NCBI RefSeq assembly: GCF_032854445.1
Contig: NC_088300.1
Location: 64,018,984 to 64,082,983 of the forward strand
Length of the DNA: 64,000 bases
Reading direction: 5' to 3'
Origin: Liolophura sinensis
Lineage: Eukaryota > Mollusca > Polyplacophora > Chitonida > Chitonidae
Below the pieces are notes generated by a model that did no database searches, was not told the DNA's origin, and was given only the letters and a program-made list of their open reading frames with translations. Shown here piece after piece: positions 1 to 13,350 of this stretch (positions are counted from its first letter, which is position 1; the number at the start of each line of letters is the position of its first letter). Both the position numbers and the translations under genes were made by a program.

Positions 1-194
1 TGTTGTGTATCTAGATTAAGTAAACTGTGCCAAAGTTCCTATAAGCCTCAATAAATTTTAGCTGGACACTTAACTGTGTGAATATTCAGAGTTAATGACA
101 CACTAATGAAATACTCTTGGTTATTGTTTACATAATGATAAATATTGTTCATATCAACCTACTGTGATTGCTTATAATAAAATATTAATGTTAC

Positions 195-325
195 CTATTC
201 CTGGAAACAGATAATGTGTTGTTCTGGGCATATGATACGTGGCGGCGTGATTTTCTAAATTCCCCACTTAAAGCATCATTTGGATCAGGATATTCTTCAT
301 TAGGTCCACTGAGAGATATGAAATG
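195..325 (-). CDS. THAP gene exon 2
   Basis: Starts after the acceptor ttacttgcag with CAT TTC (HF), the last zinc ligand. It is 131 nt, ends in phase 2 at a gtaaca donor, and has no stop. Confidence 0.75.
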
Positions 326-1178
326 CTGCAAGTAAATAAAGACACATATGAGTTGGTATTCGTGAGATTTCATTAAAAGTGAGCGAGTGCTTGGGTTTAA
401 CAACCTAATGAACAGTATTTCAACCATATACAGACGGTGTCTCCTTGTTGCAGGATGGATTTCCTCCACTCTTTTAAGGTGCTACAGTTGTACCTCAGCA
501 AGACATGTCTAAAAAGACACCCAGCAAGCCCCCTCACCCAGTCACATTATGCTGACACCGGGCCGACCAGTCGATGCTCTAACCCCACAACAGCTCCCAC
601 TGTTAGAGTTTCTGGTCTGACTAGACCCAGGTTTGACCCTGGATCTCCCAGCCCAGAAGCGGACATGCTAATCAATAATGACAGACTTAACATGTTAAGG
701 CAATCCCTCCCCTCTCCTATACCCCATAAAATAAAATAAAATAAAAACAAAAAAAATATTGCACTTAGGGACGTGGGGGCAGTGGAACATTAACAAAAGA
801 GTCTAAATTTCGGACACAACTTTGTTACAAGGAATATTCGCAAACGCACATGCACAGGCCTTTTACATGTACAACAACACCACCGCCTTATGAATATCTG
901 ACAGATAAGCGGCGATGGAGCCTCACAGAAAGTTACCAAGCTTCGACAACCATTACATACATCAAAATAGATTCTCTTACCTTTGAACAAATATATGTAT
1001 GCTTAGTTATTTTTTCCACGTAGAGATGGGAATGTGGACGGCGACACAAGGCTATCCAGCGCAGGCATTTTTGCAGGTCAGACTTTGGCTTCGGGAAAGG
1101 AATAAATTTAGCTCCTCCTAACTTTTCCGGGTACCTGCTATCAGATTTGCAAGTCCCATATGAACAATGCTTCACCAT
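195..1178 (-). CDS. THAP-domain protein, N-terminal part (2 exons, continues left of window)
   Basis: Two exons read together as a THAP (C2CH) zinc-finger domain, a sequence-specific DNA-binding module of nuclear proteins often derived from P-element-like transposases. Exon 1 (1178-981) starts at the methionine of MVKHCSYGTC. It gives C5 and C10 of the first zinc pair, a conserved FIPFPKPK stretch (residues 25-32), W41, and C64. A GTAAG donor follows in phase 0. Exon 2 (325-195) begins after TTGCAG with H67-F68, which completes C-x2-H, then reads EEYPDP and a basic RKSRRH segment. A GTAAC donor in phase 2 leads out of the window. An upstream in-frame ATG at 1304 exists, but THAP domains usually sit at the extreme N-terminus, so I chose 1178. 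What follows the domain is unknown. A gene derived from, or still part of, a transposon cannot be excluded. Confidence 0.8.
379..690 (-). repeat. SINE family B, degenerate copy
   Basis: Shares blocks with the better copy at 48247-48607: GTGAGCGAGTGCTTGGGTTTAAC at the tail side, then TCCTTGTTGCAGGATGGATTTCC, and a decayed tRNA-like head (GTTTGACCCTGGATCTCC) near 620-650. The SINE sense strand is minus. It lies in and beside the THAP intron. Confidence 0.6.
981..1178 (-). CDS. THAP gene exon 1
   Basis: 66 codons, ending in ICSK at a GTAAGAG donor in phase 0. It carries three of the four zinc ligands. Confidence 0.78.
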
Positions 1179-1463
1179 TTTCACAAGAGGCAAACATTCA
1201 GACAGTATATAGGATGTCTTGAGGCTGAGTTTACTTAGACTTCTGCAACCAGTTTCACGCGTCATGTAGTACTGTAACAGCCATGTTGTCGGAGTTTTGT
1301 CCAACCTGTGGGCGGAGCTAAAGGGGTGAACGCGTTGTGCAATTTGATTGGCTTATCGTCCGTCAATCATATCGCGAATGGATCGGTGTATTGCAATTAT
1401 GCGATCCCGTTCAGATTTATGGATGTGGGAAACCCTGAAGTGCAAAGCAGAATCAAGCGCCTC

Positions 1464-1590
1464 TTACTCAAAAATATTTCCCTTATCCGACAGAGGCCAC
1501 CATTATGGTGTGAGCAAACGGGGTAGACCCCAAGGAAACTCACAACCATCCGCAGGTTGATGACAGATCTTCCCAGTGAGATTCAAATCA
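1464..1590 (-). repeat. SINE family A, degenerate fragment
   Basis: The run CTCAAAAATATTTCCCTTAT, then CCATTATGGTG and ACCATCCGCAGGTTG, matches the body of family A (best copies 37492-37739 and 47655-47926). The tRNA head is missing. Confidence 0.65.
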
Positions 1591-1599
1591 TTTCTGAAC

Positions 1600-4500
1600 C
1601 CCGTGCTTACAGCTTAGCCAGACTTCATAATTTTGCTGGCAAATGTTTTCCATATTATTTTGGTAGTAGCAACTTTCCAGTCCCTTACTTATCCCGGTGG
1701 ATTTTTTTTTAGGCCAACATTTTAGTAAGCCAACAATTCATTAAAAAATCTTCATTTTGTAGAACGCGAAATATCCACGATGGTAATGAAAGTAAAACGT
1801 CAATTTCATTTTGAATAGTCTGGACGCATGCAATAGTCTGCTATAAGCGTTTCTTTTGTACAACTAGAGAGAAATAGAAGGTTACCAGAGTAGCGTGTAA
1901 CTCAATACTTCCCTTCGATTCTTGGTTAACATGTTATAATCAAATTTCTTGACAGTGGGTTTTTCAATACGGATAAATGGAATGGCCAACGACTGTTCTC
2001 AGCATAATGTAGGCCTAGTTCCGCCTCGAGGCAGACACCGGTTAGGCGACATGAGGCAAATGGATGACGCAAGACGGGGAGAAAAGCGGTTTGTCTTCAG
2101 CCATCAGTAATATCTCACAGTTGTTGGTGACAACGTCTGGCCTGTGGTACATTACACGCTGCTTTATACATGAATAAATGACAGCTGTGTCTACCAGGTG
2201 GGCGATGAGAGGACAACAGCGTGAACGATACGAAAGTCAAGGACGGCATCTGTACAGACATATTGTCGATAAACCTTCTAATTGGTGTAAATCTAGTGAG
2301 CATTCACAATCTATAGGCGTCGAAACAAATATTCCTATACCAGCGGTCAACCATAATGAATGCCGAGTTTCAAAATCACCTTTGGACACAAACAACCACA
2401 GAGTTAAAGTTTATAAATTAAAGAAATTTATAAAGACGAATTCAAGTAAATAGAAGCAGTGAACAGTTTTCAATGGTATCAGAAAGGCCCAAGACACATA
2501 AGTCGCTATTACTCACCATTTATGATTTTATTCCTACGAAAACAATATATATCTCAAGACGTTTAGACACGGCGCAATGGAAAAAGACGTGTTGGTTTTA
2601 CTGAAATGGGCTTTGATATTTATATCGGCGTTTACTTTCTCCCGTAGATATTTACATCGCTTCGTTGTATTTGTGAATCTATCACATAGCTCAAACTTTG
2701 AGTATGATACCATTTTATCTGGGTCAACTATCGCCCCAAACCTATGACTTGACTTGGACATAGTTCCGTTGTAGTCCTGAACCCGTGGTAAGAATCTGTG
2801 GTTTAGAACCTGTTGTACCATTGCAGCTGGATCCTTCTGAACAGGATACCCATGCTTCTGTAGGGTACCTTGGAGGCATTTAGCTTCCTGTTTTGATCAT
2901 GGTATATACCGGAAAAGGAATTGTAAGATACAGCCGCTCCCCTCCCATTGATTTCTCTCCGTATTTATGAAAGTTGTACACCTAGTGATAATAATATCAT
3001 CATTAAATGGAGAAATGCGAAACACCGAGCCTTTTATGCCAGAGCAGCAATATTTGGAAACAACATAGCCGAGAAATATTAAAAGTATTCAGTTTTATTC
3101 GCTTCAAATTCTAAAACATTGGGGCCAGGCCTCCGGTATGCTTAATCTATCATTTTAACATACCTCCAAAAGTGTTAGCATCAGGAAAGCTACAAAAGTG
3201 CGTTCAAACTGAACATCTGCCGTCCACGTTATGAACGCTCGTACAGATCCATTTCGTTAATTAAATAGGGGCGTTACGTCGTGCTGCCAGAACGTCTGTT
3301 TCCTCAGAATTTTATCTTTTTGACATTTTTTCAAATTGAAGCAGGCGTTTCCAGTGTAAAGACAGCAGGAGATGTTTTTGCATTTTCATATTCGAACTGT
3401 ACTTTTTACATTAAACCTGACATCTCGTCCAAGTATTACGACATCTTCTGTGACAACTGCTCCTGTGGGTTCAGTTTGATTTGAAACCGACGACATGCAT
3501 GTGACGACATGTTATTCCTTGCCTGTCTGTCCTATGCTAACGACAGGTGTGTTAAAATCTTTGTCAAGTGTAAACTTCCAGACACACAAATAAGTAAAGA
3601 AGACAGGCACTACACCCTGTGCTCAGCCACACCCGTTCCATTGGCATGAACTGGCCCAAAACAATAAGAGCACAATCACAGACACCTTCATACAACAAAA
3701 AGCGGAGAGCGAATGTCTTTTTCTTTTTATCTACTACTCAGAAGGCCCTATTATGTTAGAATACAAATCACATGTAGCTTACCATGTTGAAACAACCTTG
3801 ATAACACACAGCAGATTGCGGTTGTTTGAATGCGTCGTACACCATCCATCAACCAAACGTTCCAGGTCATTTAATTGCATGGTCAATTCCCAAAACAACA
3901 TTTAACAAAAACTACCAAAATACGAAGTATGAAATTAAGACAGAACCCTCGAAGAGAAGCAGTTTTCAATGATATTTGAAAGACGCAAGGTACATGTATG
4001 TTCTAGGCGATCAAGGCTGTGCGTTATCTAGATGATTTCAACATGGCAAGCTACGTTTTATTTTTTAAGCTCAATGCCGGAAGTGTCACTATTAAACTCA
4101 ACATACAACATGTGCCTACTAAATCTGCTGGAAAAAGCAACAAACTTCACCCCGGAGCCCATGAAAGTGCTTCGGTTTGAACAAAAACACCAATTATGGT
4201 TTCCCATAATTCCTCAGTGTCGCGATGTTCTATGCTTTTATGGTTACATTTTCTCCGGTTGCCACTCAGACCAAAGGACGCGCCGACGCGCATACTTCTA
4301 CATGATGGAGTGTCGCTATGGAGTCAACTAGGATATATTTATCTTGAACAGTTCTTGGATCTTTCACAAAAAATATATTTACCTAAAGCTGACGACGAGA
4401 CCAAAAGACGTCTCTCGTCGGCCTTGTTCCTTTTCATGGCTATGGTTTCTTTGATAGTCACGCTCTTGCTTTGTGGATACTAGAAATGAGGTTTGGGGCA

Positions 4501-7500
4501 CTATAATGTATATCAATCCATCGACCTCCACGAGCCGTTCATTGATTAATGATTTGTTTAATGGCAAAACTGATCAAAGACTCACAAATGGGAACTTATC
4601 AGCATCAGCCGCCAATCACATCGGCCAATTCTGAATGTTGTGGAAGAAGCAATATAAGACGCATTACACATTTTCCACAGATGTACTACTGTGTGTTTGT
4701 GCAAGGATATTGACACAGAGGATTTGTTGTTGGTTTGTTGCTTATTAATTATTGTTTGTAACAGGGCAAATGCTATATAAAATCACCACGGGCACGAATC
4801 AAGCGCTTAAATATGGTACGGTCGAAAGACACTAGACGTGTTTTTATATTGATATTTTATTGACATAAATCGTTTGTAGAAGGCGGTACATGTTTCAAGT
4901 TCCATTTAACTTCTGGCAACTGATCAAATGTTTTGATGCTGATATATTTGCTTGTATATTGACTTTCTCCCCTGAAGGTGGTCACCATCTATCCTTGTAT
5001 TTACAAACCTGATATTCCCAAACTTTACAACCTGATATTCCGAAACGTGAGAATTGTACTATTGTATCTGGATAACCTGTAGCCCCAAACCTATAACCTT
5101 ACATGGACATTATATTGTCTAACCTGTGGTCTCCGGCCTGTGGTCTCACTGTAATTGGTACATGTAACATTTCCCCTCGAGCCCTGATATCCATATTTCA
5201 TTATGGTGCCATTGTATTTCAAACTGTTCCCTGGTATCGCCTCATCCCGACCTCAAACTCTGCCTCTAAGGCATTTAACTTCCTGCTTTCATCACAATAT
5301 GTATAAAACGGACCGGAAAAGGACATTTTAGCATATCGCCACTTCCTAGGTACTGTTTTCTCTTCCCATTTGGTTAATAATTCCGGTTGTGTTATTCTGA
5401 CTGTTTATTTAGTCCGAATGTACTTGCAGGGAGTTTTTGTATATGCTATTGCTGAACTGTCGTGAAATGCATCCACTGGCGGAACAAATATGGATTTAGG
5501 CCTACATGTTAAATTCTATCATCTGATAAATAATGTATATCTTATCTTATGGCACGGCCTGGTTTATATCGTACAACACTGAACTGTCAGGCGCAAGTCA
5601 TTTATCTGGGCGACTTTAACAGATTACGTATTTAATGGTCAGTATTTTCAAATCAGCTTTTCTATTTCAGAAAATAGTGATGGAGTCTTTCAACAGACAC
5701 TCGGTTTTGTGAGGATCTAATAGTCAAAGTAATTGTTTGGAAGTATATAAAAGGACGGCAATTAGTCGATATACAGAATTGCTTAGTTGTTAATGGGCTT
5801 TACTTCGGTGAGTCTTTTTAAACACATTGGAAATAATGTTTTGAAAGTGCAGAATGAAACCATAAAATGGAATATGCACGAAAGTCTCAGAGGTCGTTAA
5901 AACTGTACATTCAATAAAGCCAAACAGAGACCGGAGCCCAGGGCTTTCTATTTTCCTTACCTTAATCACTGTAGTATGGAATAAATGCATTAAATAAATC
6001 CAGTGCAAATTTTTAGGTTCGTATTGCCTTTGTAAAGGTCGTTAAATGACATAGGAGGTTTAAGATAGTTTAGAAGGCGGATTGACCATTTTAACTGTAC
6101 GTGCATATAGATGTATAAAACTGTCAACTGGGACTGCTATACATTGCATCAAAAATGATTGGATCATTTGTTTTTCTTTTCTAAAACCCTCCAAGCACCC
6201 ATCCAGGCTTTCCATTCCCCTCTATATATATTGGCGTTTTAGGAAATATTTAATGAGTTGAAGGCGCTGTTCACATCTGAAGTGGTAGGTGTTTTTCATT
6301 CTTGATTTTTTATCCTGTTATAGGCGCTTTACCCGACCTTATTCCGCCCAAAGACCTTAAATGAATTCATCATTGCCGCAATAGGAAACAACAATTCACA
6401 AATTATTTATTGACAGCTGGTGCATGTTGTTTCTTTCTTTCAGTAACGTTTAATCGCGTTTATATTCGTATTTGCAAGAGTCTGATGCACGTAATTTCCA
6501 CTCTGAGCCTATTAAGTTGAAACACAAAATATCTTTCTGCCATGAAAAATAGCAAGTCATTTGTATGGACATGCTCCGGCCGTTGCTTTATTACTTGCCA
6601 TTTTAATATTTCGTCATTTCAAAAAAGCTTAATATTAGATTATCCTGATATTAATGTCATATCTAAACGGATGAATATAAATCATTAAGGCTTAACGCCA
6701 CAACAGCAATAATTGGAAATAAGGTAGCCAAGAATATTGAAAATCCCCAGGCTTCTAATGTATCACTGTTCCCACCATTGCCAATATTTCAGCAGTATCG
6801 CGACGGCGTGATGCATATGTCTATTCCGTGCTGCCAGGACGATATGTAACACTTAACTACAACGGTAATGTGTACCTTAATCTTACATTGTTACCGTGTT
6901 AGATAAAGGATACCCTGTTAACTTGTCACGGTATTGTTCCCGTGATGTGAATAATGTGTACCAGATTCTTCCGTGGCAATGTGTACATTTAATTCATATA
7001 CGTTATACATATCTATTGATTTCTATGCATTGACATATGCATATGCATTGACTCTATGCATTTCGCATTGACGTGTGCACATCATTTCACAATGTGTATT
7101 TTTACATGTATTATGAGAAATACATACATGGAGAGACGTGTGAAACTGTGACCGTATATAACCACTTATCTACTTATAAGGAGTTATACAACAACAGAGA
7201 ACATGCGTAGAGAAACCGACAACGACGGTTGTCTTCAGTTCGTGTGTCATTTTCAAAAAATATACATATCTTCAAAGGTAACTGTCGAGATCGGACATTC
7301 ATTCTTGCTGGTGTTGTTCTTTTCACAACACAGGTTGTTCTACAATAACACAGTTGCTGTGTGGATACTGGAAATGTGGCTTACTGGCCAGTCAGGGGGC
7401 TGGGTTACGCCGTATAATGTATATTGACTTACGACTTCGATCCATCCACCTCCAGGATCGGTTGATTGATTAACGGTTCATTTAATGACATTGAAAATTG

Positions 7501-7790
7501 GTCAAAGACTGTTAATTCCTCTTATAAGAAGGCACTAATCACCAACGACCATCGATTGAAGTACTTCAACTTGTCGATTCAACTTGTTCAACATTTCTGA
7601 ACGTTAAGGGATGCTCGTACCAATGTCTACCCCCGACTTCGCTCTTATCTATCTTGGGAAGGCATATACTGAGTAAATGTTGAGACTATCTTCAATAGAA
7701 AACAATCCCTGTTATGACAAAAACTCGTATAGCCAGTCTTTCGGTGCAGTCAGAGCAAATTACAAAATTGCCTGTGTCACTGACTTTACA
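1600..7790. other. Non-coding stretch with an old tandem duplication
   Basis: I see no supportable exon here. Three blocks occur twice in the same order: about 2540-2830 with 4870-5140 (shared CCCCAAACCTATGACTTGAC / CCCCAAACCTATAACCTTAC), 2990-3290 with 6650-6850 (shared CGTGCTGCCAG), and 4415-4620 with 7300-7570 (shared CTTTGTGGATACTAGAAATG / GCTGTGTGGATACTGGAAATG). This indicates a diverged tandem duplication of roughly 2.3-3.6 kb. Copies of the Penelope-linked tail repeat lie at about 2330-2510 and 3830-4010. Confidence 0.55.
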
Positions 7791-7797
7791 TCATTAT

Positions 7798-7799
7798 GT

Positions 7800-7830
<31 letters not shown>

Positions 7831-7966
7831 TCTATATATTTGATTGCTGTTTTACGCCGTGCTCAAGAATATTACACTTCTACGACGGCGGTCAGCGTTA
7901 TAGTGGGAGGAAACCGGGCATAGCTCGGTGAGAACTCACGGCCATCCGCAGGTTGCTGGTGACCCG
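7798..7966 (-). repeat. SINE family A, head-truncated copy
   Basis: A TTTA-repeat tail is followed by GTTTTACGCCGTGCTCAAG, GTGGGAGGAAACCGGGCA and CCATCCGCAGGTTGCTGG. The tRNA-like head is absent. ORFs in the TTTA run are artefacts. Confidence 0.75.
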
Positions 7967-8339
7967 GATTTGATGTTACTGTATCATACATCGCATCAGA
8001 TGCTCCAGTTTAGCCTCACGTACTTTATTTGTTGAATAAAACGATAATACACTATCCATATTCTTTTCTTTCCAAAAGCCTAATGTGAAAATGAACGCTT
8101 CTAGTCATTAATCGCAAGACCACTTCCCAAAACGAACAGAATTTAATGTTTGAATAATTTTTGCCTTACTTCATTTTCCATCAAAGGCAGTCAGTTTCAT
8201 GGTCAGGAGAAACCGATGTAAATCACCGACAAAGTTTCCCGTATGTAACACAGATTTTGATTTGCACAGAAAGCTTTAGCTGTATGCAGTATCTGTGAAG
8301 CCAAGTGATCGACAAAGGACCCCATGTAATGTTTGCGTG

Positions 8340-8900
8340 GAAACATTCATACACCAGCCGTCAACCAATAAGGATGTTTCGGTTCAATAATCGCAAGGTC
8401 CATTCCCAAAAATATAACACACGAAAATAGGACGGAATCATGCAAAAGAGAAGCAGTCAATGTTCTCGTCGATTGAGTGAAATAAGTATTCAAATCATGT
8501 ACCATGTTAGAATATCAGATAACAAAATATGTATCTGAATTAAGCTTTGATTGCAACTGTTCATATACCCAACGTGTCGATCTAATTCAACACGATGAGT
8601 ATACCGCCCCTAGCCCGGTTAAGGGAAATTGAATACAATCATGAGAGCAGAGGGCCAGAGATTCTGGAGCTCTGTCCATATTTACTAAAAAGAAAATTAT
8701 ACTTATCGTAAAACTTAAGAAACTTGGATTGAAGGCGACTGATGGAATATCCTTGGCACATTAGTTTTTGCAGTAATAAATTGTGACGTTGATTGAATCG
8801 TCAGACAACACGCAGGATATGACAAATGCTACAAGGCAAGATTTGTACATTTCATATGCAAGACCACCTCAAGGGCAATACGAGAGCTGGGTACAGCCAA
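8340..8900 (-). repeat. Penelope-like element 3' end and tail repeat, fragment
   Basis: About 8590-8900 matches the region just below the reverse-transcriptase ORF at 38630-38850, for example GACAAATGCTACAAGGCAAG and CCAGAGATTCTG. On the minus strand it gives a decayed KLMCQGYSI peptide like KLVCQG of the main copy. 8340-8450 carries the dispersed tail repeat (CAATAATCGCAAGGTCCATT). Confidence 0.6.
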
Positions 8901-9689
8901 GAGCACACCAGAGAACAGGTAATCTCAAAAGCCCCTACCCGAGGCTGGGACTGAAAACATTTAAATCCTGCCGCTATGAGAATAGGTATCTCGGATGAAT
9001 CGGGGCAAGATTTTTTGGAATGTTTCTGATAAGGTGAACAATGTACAGTTTTTTTTTTACGCCTGAAAACATAAACTTTCACATTATACATTGATGGAAA
9101 TAATAGCGGGCCATTGTATGTGTTTTATACATACATATTGTAATAAATCTTCATGTCGAAGCCAATCAGATATTCTGGTGATGCCAAAGCATATGAAATC
9201 ACGGATGTGTGTGAAATATATTCCAAAAGCCAGATGATCACGATATTGTCTCCGCCTTTCTCATTACTAAGATCGTTAAATTACACAATAGGTTAAGTAG
9301 ACTGGCCACAGCGTATACCCTGACCCAGACGTGTTGTTGTCAGGCAGTGCGGGTGTCAACGCTTAATGGTACGCATGGGTTAACAAGAGCCCACGCAAGG
9401 TAATGGTACGCCTTAATGCCTATCCCCGCCTTCTTAAGGATGGGTGAAGCACTCTATTATCAGACCGGATTCTTAGAGCGACAAATCCTTACTAATGAGA
9501 TATAATAAACTGGCACAAGATACCAGTTCGATACGAGCGAACAGTTCCTGTGAGGTAGAATCGTTAGGAAATGAGCCTTGGAAATATGAAAAGGTTTATT
9601 TATGGAGCTGTGGTGATTGGCATATGGGATATCTAGGTGCTGTAATACTCAAACATGGGTCAGGTCATGCCAAAGAATTCAAAAACAGT

Positions 9690-9860
9690 ACTTGTTGCTG
9701 TCTCACTTGGCGCTCAGCATTGAGAGGTTAGAGCAACGAAGCCGATGGTAAAGATTCGCCCCTGACTCAAGAAGACACAGTACATATACACTTAACCGAA
9801 TGGCTTCGTCGTCCTATGACTGAAAAAGTTTGTCAAATACGACGTAAAATTCCAACTTGC
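9690..9860 (+). repeat. SINE family B, highly degenerate copy
   Basis: CTCACTTGGCGCTCAGCATT, followed by TTAGAGCAACGA and later TCGTCGTCCTATGACTGAAA, parallels the family-B order seen at 22590-22990. The head is lost. Confidence 0.5.
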
Positions 9861-10518
9861 ATACATACACATATACATATATATGTATCATTTTACACGT
9901 TCATTTTTACAACTCATTTTTCATAATTAGTCCGAAAAGGAGTTAATCGACGCCAGGATTACCCTATAATGCCTACACTGTTTGATCGCTAACTGACCGG
10001 TTCTCCATAGACTTGATGACTTAATCATTGGCCTGATTACCATCTCTGTTGTTACCAAAACCTCAGACCCAGGGCGACACCTCAAAGTGCTTTGCTCGCC
10101 ATTTTTATCAGTTATGGGGAACGCCATAAATTCAAAGGTAATGCATTAGATCAGTAGAACCTTCCAAATGCCTTGTCCAGGTTAATTAGGGTTTTGCCTT
10201 TGGCTCTTCAGTTCCCTATCAAGCCATGTTTGTCTAAATACAATGTATCTGCCACATTAACCCCATCTGTCAGGTCATTTAATATATTAATCCAAAAACT
10301 AAAAACGTTACAAAAACTGACATCAACTTGTTATTATTATAGAAATGTTGTAATGTTGAAATATCTTCCAGCGCAAAATCCCAGCAAAATTTTGTAAATA
10401 TCCAAATCAGAAAGTATAAATCTTGGTCGAATCATCCATAATAATTATGGCCATAAAAAAAGATGGTTGTTTAGTAAAATTCCCGCCAACAATACAATCT
10501 CGATTTAGGCAGGCTGAA

Positions 10519-10810
10519 GTTAGCAGCGGGTTAGTTATTAGTAATTCGGAATAACTAATAACTAACTCAGCAGCGGGTTAGTTATTCGAATAACGAATAA
10601 CTAACTGAGTTATTAATATATATATTAATAAGTAATAACTAACCCGCTACTGGTTTAGTTATTAGTTATTGGAATAACTAACCCGCTGCTGGTTAATTAT
10701 TCGTTATTTGATAACTAAACCCGCTGCTCAGTTAGTAGTTATTTGAATAACTTACTCGATGCTGGTTAGTTATTCGTTATTCGAATAACTAATAACTAAC
10801 CCGTTGCAAG
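10519..10810. repeat. AT-rich palindrome cluster
   Basis: About 290 bp built of GTTAGTTATT / AATAACTAAC modules in both orientations, separated by CCCGCTGCT / AGCAGCGGG spacers. The outer edges are inverted copies (GCAGCGGGTTAGTTATTAG at the left, CTAATAACTAACCCGTTGC at the right). The centre is ATTAATATATATATTAAT, a near-perfect palindrome. Confidence 0.85.
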
Positions 10811-13326
10811 ATTCAGCGTGCTCTTAATTTTTCGTTTAAACGAGGCACAGTGTTTCAACTTACAGTATGAAAATCACGTTATCCAGAAAAATATCTTCAC
10901 TGAAACTTTGATGTGTGTATTTCTACGTGCTGTCAAAGTTTCGCTTTGGTTAACGCTTGTCTTCATATGGAAAACATCAAGTTTAATAATGTAATCAGTT
11001 TTGCCATATTTTGGCAAGTTGATAATCTGTATTTCTGACATAGTCCTCTAGGACATCATTCAGAGTACAGTAAAGAAATGAAGGCACAGTGGAGAACAGG
11101 TTGCACCTTGAGGAAAGGTTCGAATCTTTGTACTAACTTTTTTCTTTGGAAACATACATTTGTGTGAGTAAAGTAAAGATAAAAGCTTCTATCACTAAGT
11201 GTATTTGTCAACATACGGTTACGATCTTTAGTATATTGTTGTGATACGTGTTAGTTTACCGAACTCACCTTAATTGGTGTCATTTTATTAAGCTGGTGTA
11301 CACATTTGCTTTCACTTCGTTACTGACGACTTTTATGTTGTTACACGACAAATCACTTAAATCAGTTTACGCCTCACACGTCCCAGTCACACTTATTCGT
11401 TTTACATTTGTACAAAGGACGAGGTTTCACCACCATTAGGGTTTATGTGTCCAGCTACTCAGACCGATTGCCTTCCGTCTGTTGACGTTGTACAAGGGAC
11501 TCCATGCCTCAGTTTACGTCCCTGATTTGATGGCCTCATTCATCGATACTTGATTGTCGTTTCTTAGAAAAGTGGATAAAAGTATGACAATAAAGCAAGT
11601 AATGAAAACACAGCAACACGTGGCTGACGACTGACATTACCCTTGGGGCTCTACTCTTTCCTTATTCGAGATGATCTGCAAGCATTAAACTTTATAGTCC
11701 CAGGTAGCGCCTTGGCTCCGAGGAACACTTAGTCAATAATTGAAATTGATACCTGTATATGTGCGTTAGGGGCAATGTTGGAGACAGTGTAATACAGTTA
11801 CACTGAAAGTGATCCTACCAACTTAACCGTAGCGCTTTTAAAGGTTCTTTACGCCCTCGTGTAAGTATGTATGATTGGGGTTTTACGGACGTACTCCTGA
11901 TCTACTATCGCTTGGAAGTGTTGGGAAAAGTATTCTCACCAATGTATTTCGCCTGTGGTGCAAATAGTCATTATACAATATACAGCATAAAGAGTAAAAC
12001 AAGAACAGCGACGACAGAGTGATTTAACAGATGGTCACACGTTAATACAGCATCTTAACAATTTACCCCAGGGGTTTATTCTAACTACCTGACACCATGG
12101 CTTAGGCAAAATTAGGCAAAAGAAATATGCAGTGATGTTGATTGGACGTCACTGGTTTACAAATTATTCAAAATGCTCTTTTGTTATCACATTTAATATA
12201 AAAACACATTAAAACAATGCAAATGAACCAGACCTCAGACCGGCGATAAACCCTTCAGATTAGACCGTGTCAGGATTAACTGGTCATATCGCTTGAGTGT
12301 GTAACCCTAACACTTAATAGTCTTATAATTTAGGGCCTACATAGCACATCTCACTATTTTGGCAGAAAGTTTTAAATGCAAATTAAATGCACTTTACATT
12401 AACTTTACTGATTGATTTTTAGGTTAAACAAACTAATTAGTCTCATGGAGCTTTATCCTGCTAGATTTGCTTCTTTTGGGCCTCATACATACCAAATAAA
12501 CGAAAAAAGATACTTTGTTAACACTAGGGGATCGATCTTTCATAATTGTCAACAGAACAGAAAAAGCCTACTTCATCAGCTTGTGTGGTGGTTTTCTTGT
12601 TGACAGACTCTAAGACACGCCATAACACTTCAAAGTTCTTCGGATAGTTATTCTTGAAAAATGAAGTTAAGTCAGCTTCAGTTTAATGAATTAGTAGAAC
12701 CTTTCAAATGCATGGTCAGGCTGTTAAGTTTGAAGAGCATGTATCTTACACTTTAAGCCTTATGTGTCCACATGTCTGTCCTAGGATCCACATCCTACGT
12801 CATGCATTCATAATTATAATGCATATAATTCCCTCGTCATATAAGTGGTCACGCGTAAGCACCTGATACTACATCCACTCAAATATTTCAGCAGGAGGAT
12901 GTATCTTGGCATGCTTTGTTCTAATTGTTAAGCAACAAAGCGATATACCTGGGTAATAAAGGCGTAATAAGACACAGGTTTATAACACGTTAAGTCCATA
13001 TTTACCATCAACGCTGAAGACCGTTTGATGGCAAATATCTCTTCACAATAACTCTTTCCATCCACAACCGACCAAATTATTGCCTTTCAGTAAAAATCTT
13101 TTCTTACATGTACTATTATAGTGTTAAATGATTCTAAAGTTTGATAAAGTTCACATTTTAAGACCTTTAGTAACGATTTTGTACAGTAACACTTGCGCAA
13201 AGGAGGCTGATATTTCGTGAAAAGTGAAATAATAACAAAAATCATACTGGATTTGCGCTAATCACCAAACATTTCCGGCATAGCCTCTAAAATTTACTTA
13301 TTTACGTGATTGTTGTTGAACAACCT

Positions 13327-13350
13327 CCCCCGTTTGACGTAAACGGGGGT
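13327..13350. repeat. Short perfect hairpin
   Basis: CCCCCGTTT, a 5-nt loop, then AAACGGGGG. It is too isolated to assign a role. Confidence 0.5.

Noticed and set aside
9841-9900. Possible CRISPR-like or regulatory array at ATACATATACATATATATG
   Set aside because: It is simple AT-rich low-complexity DNA, in an evidently eukaryotic region.
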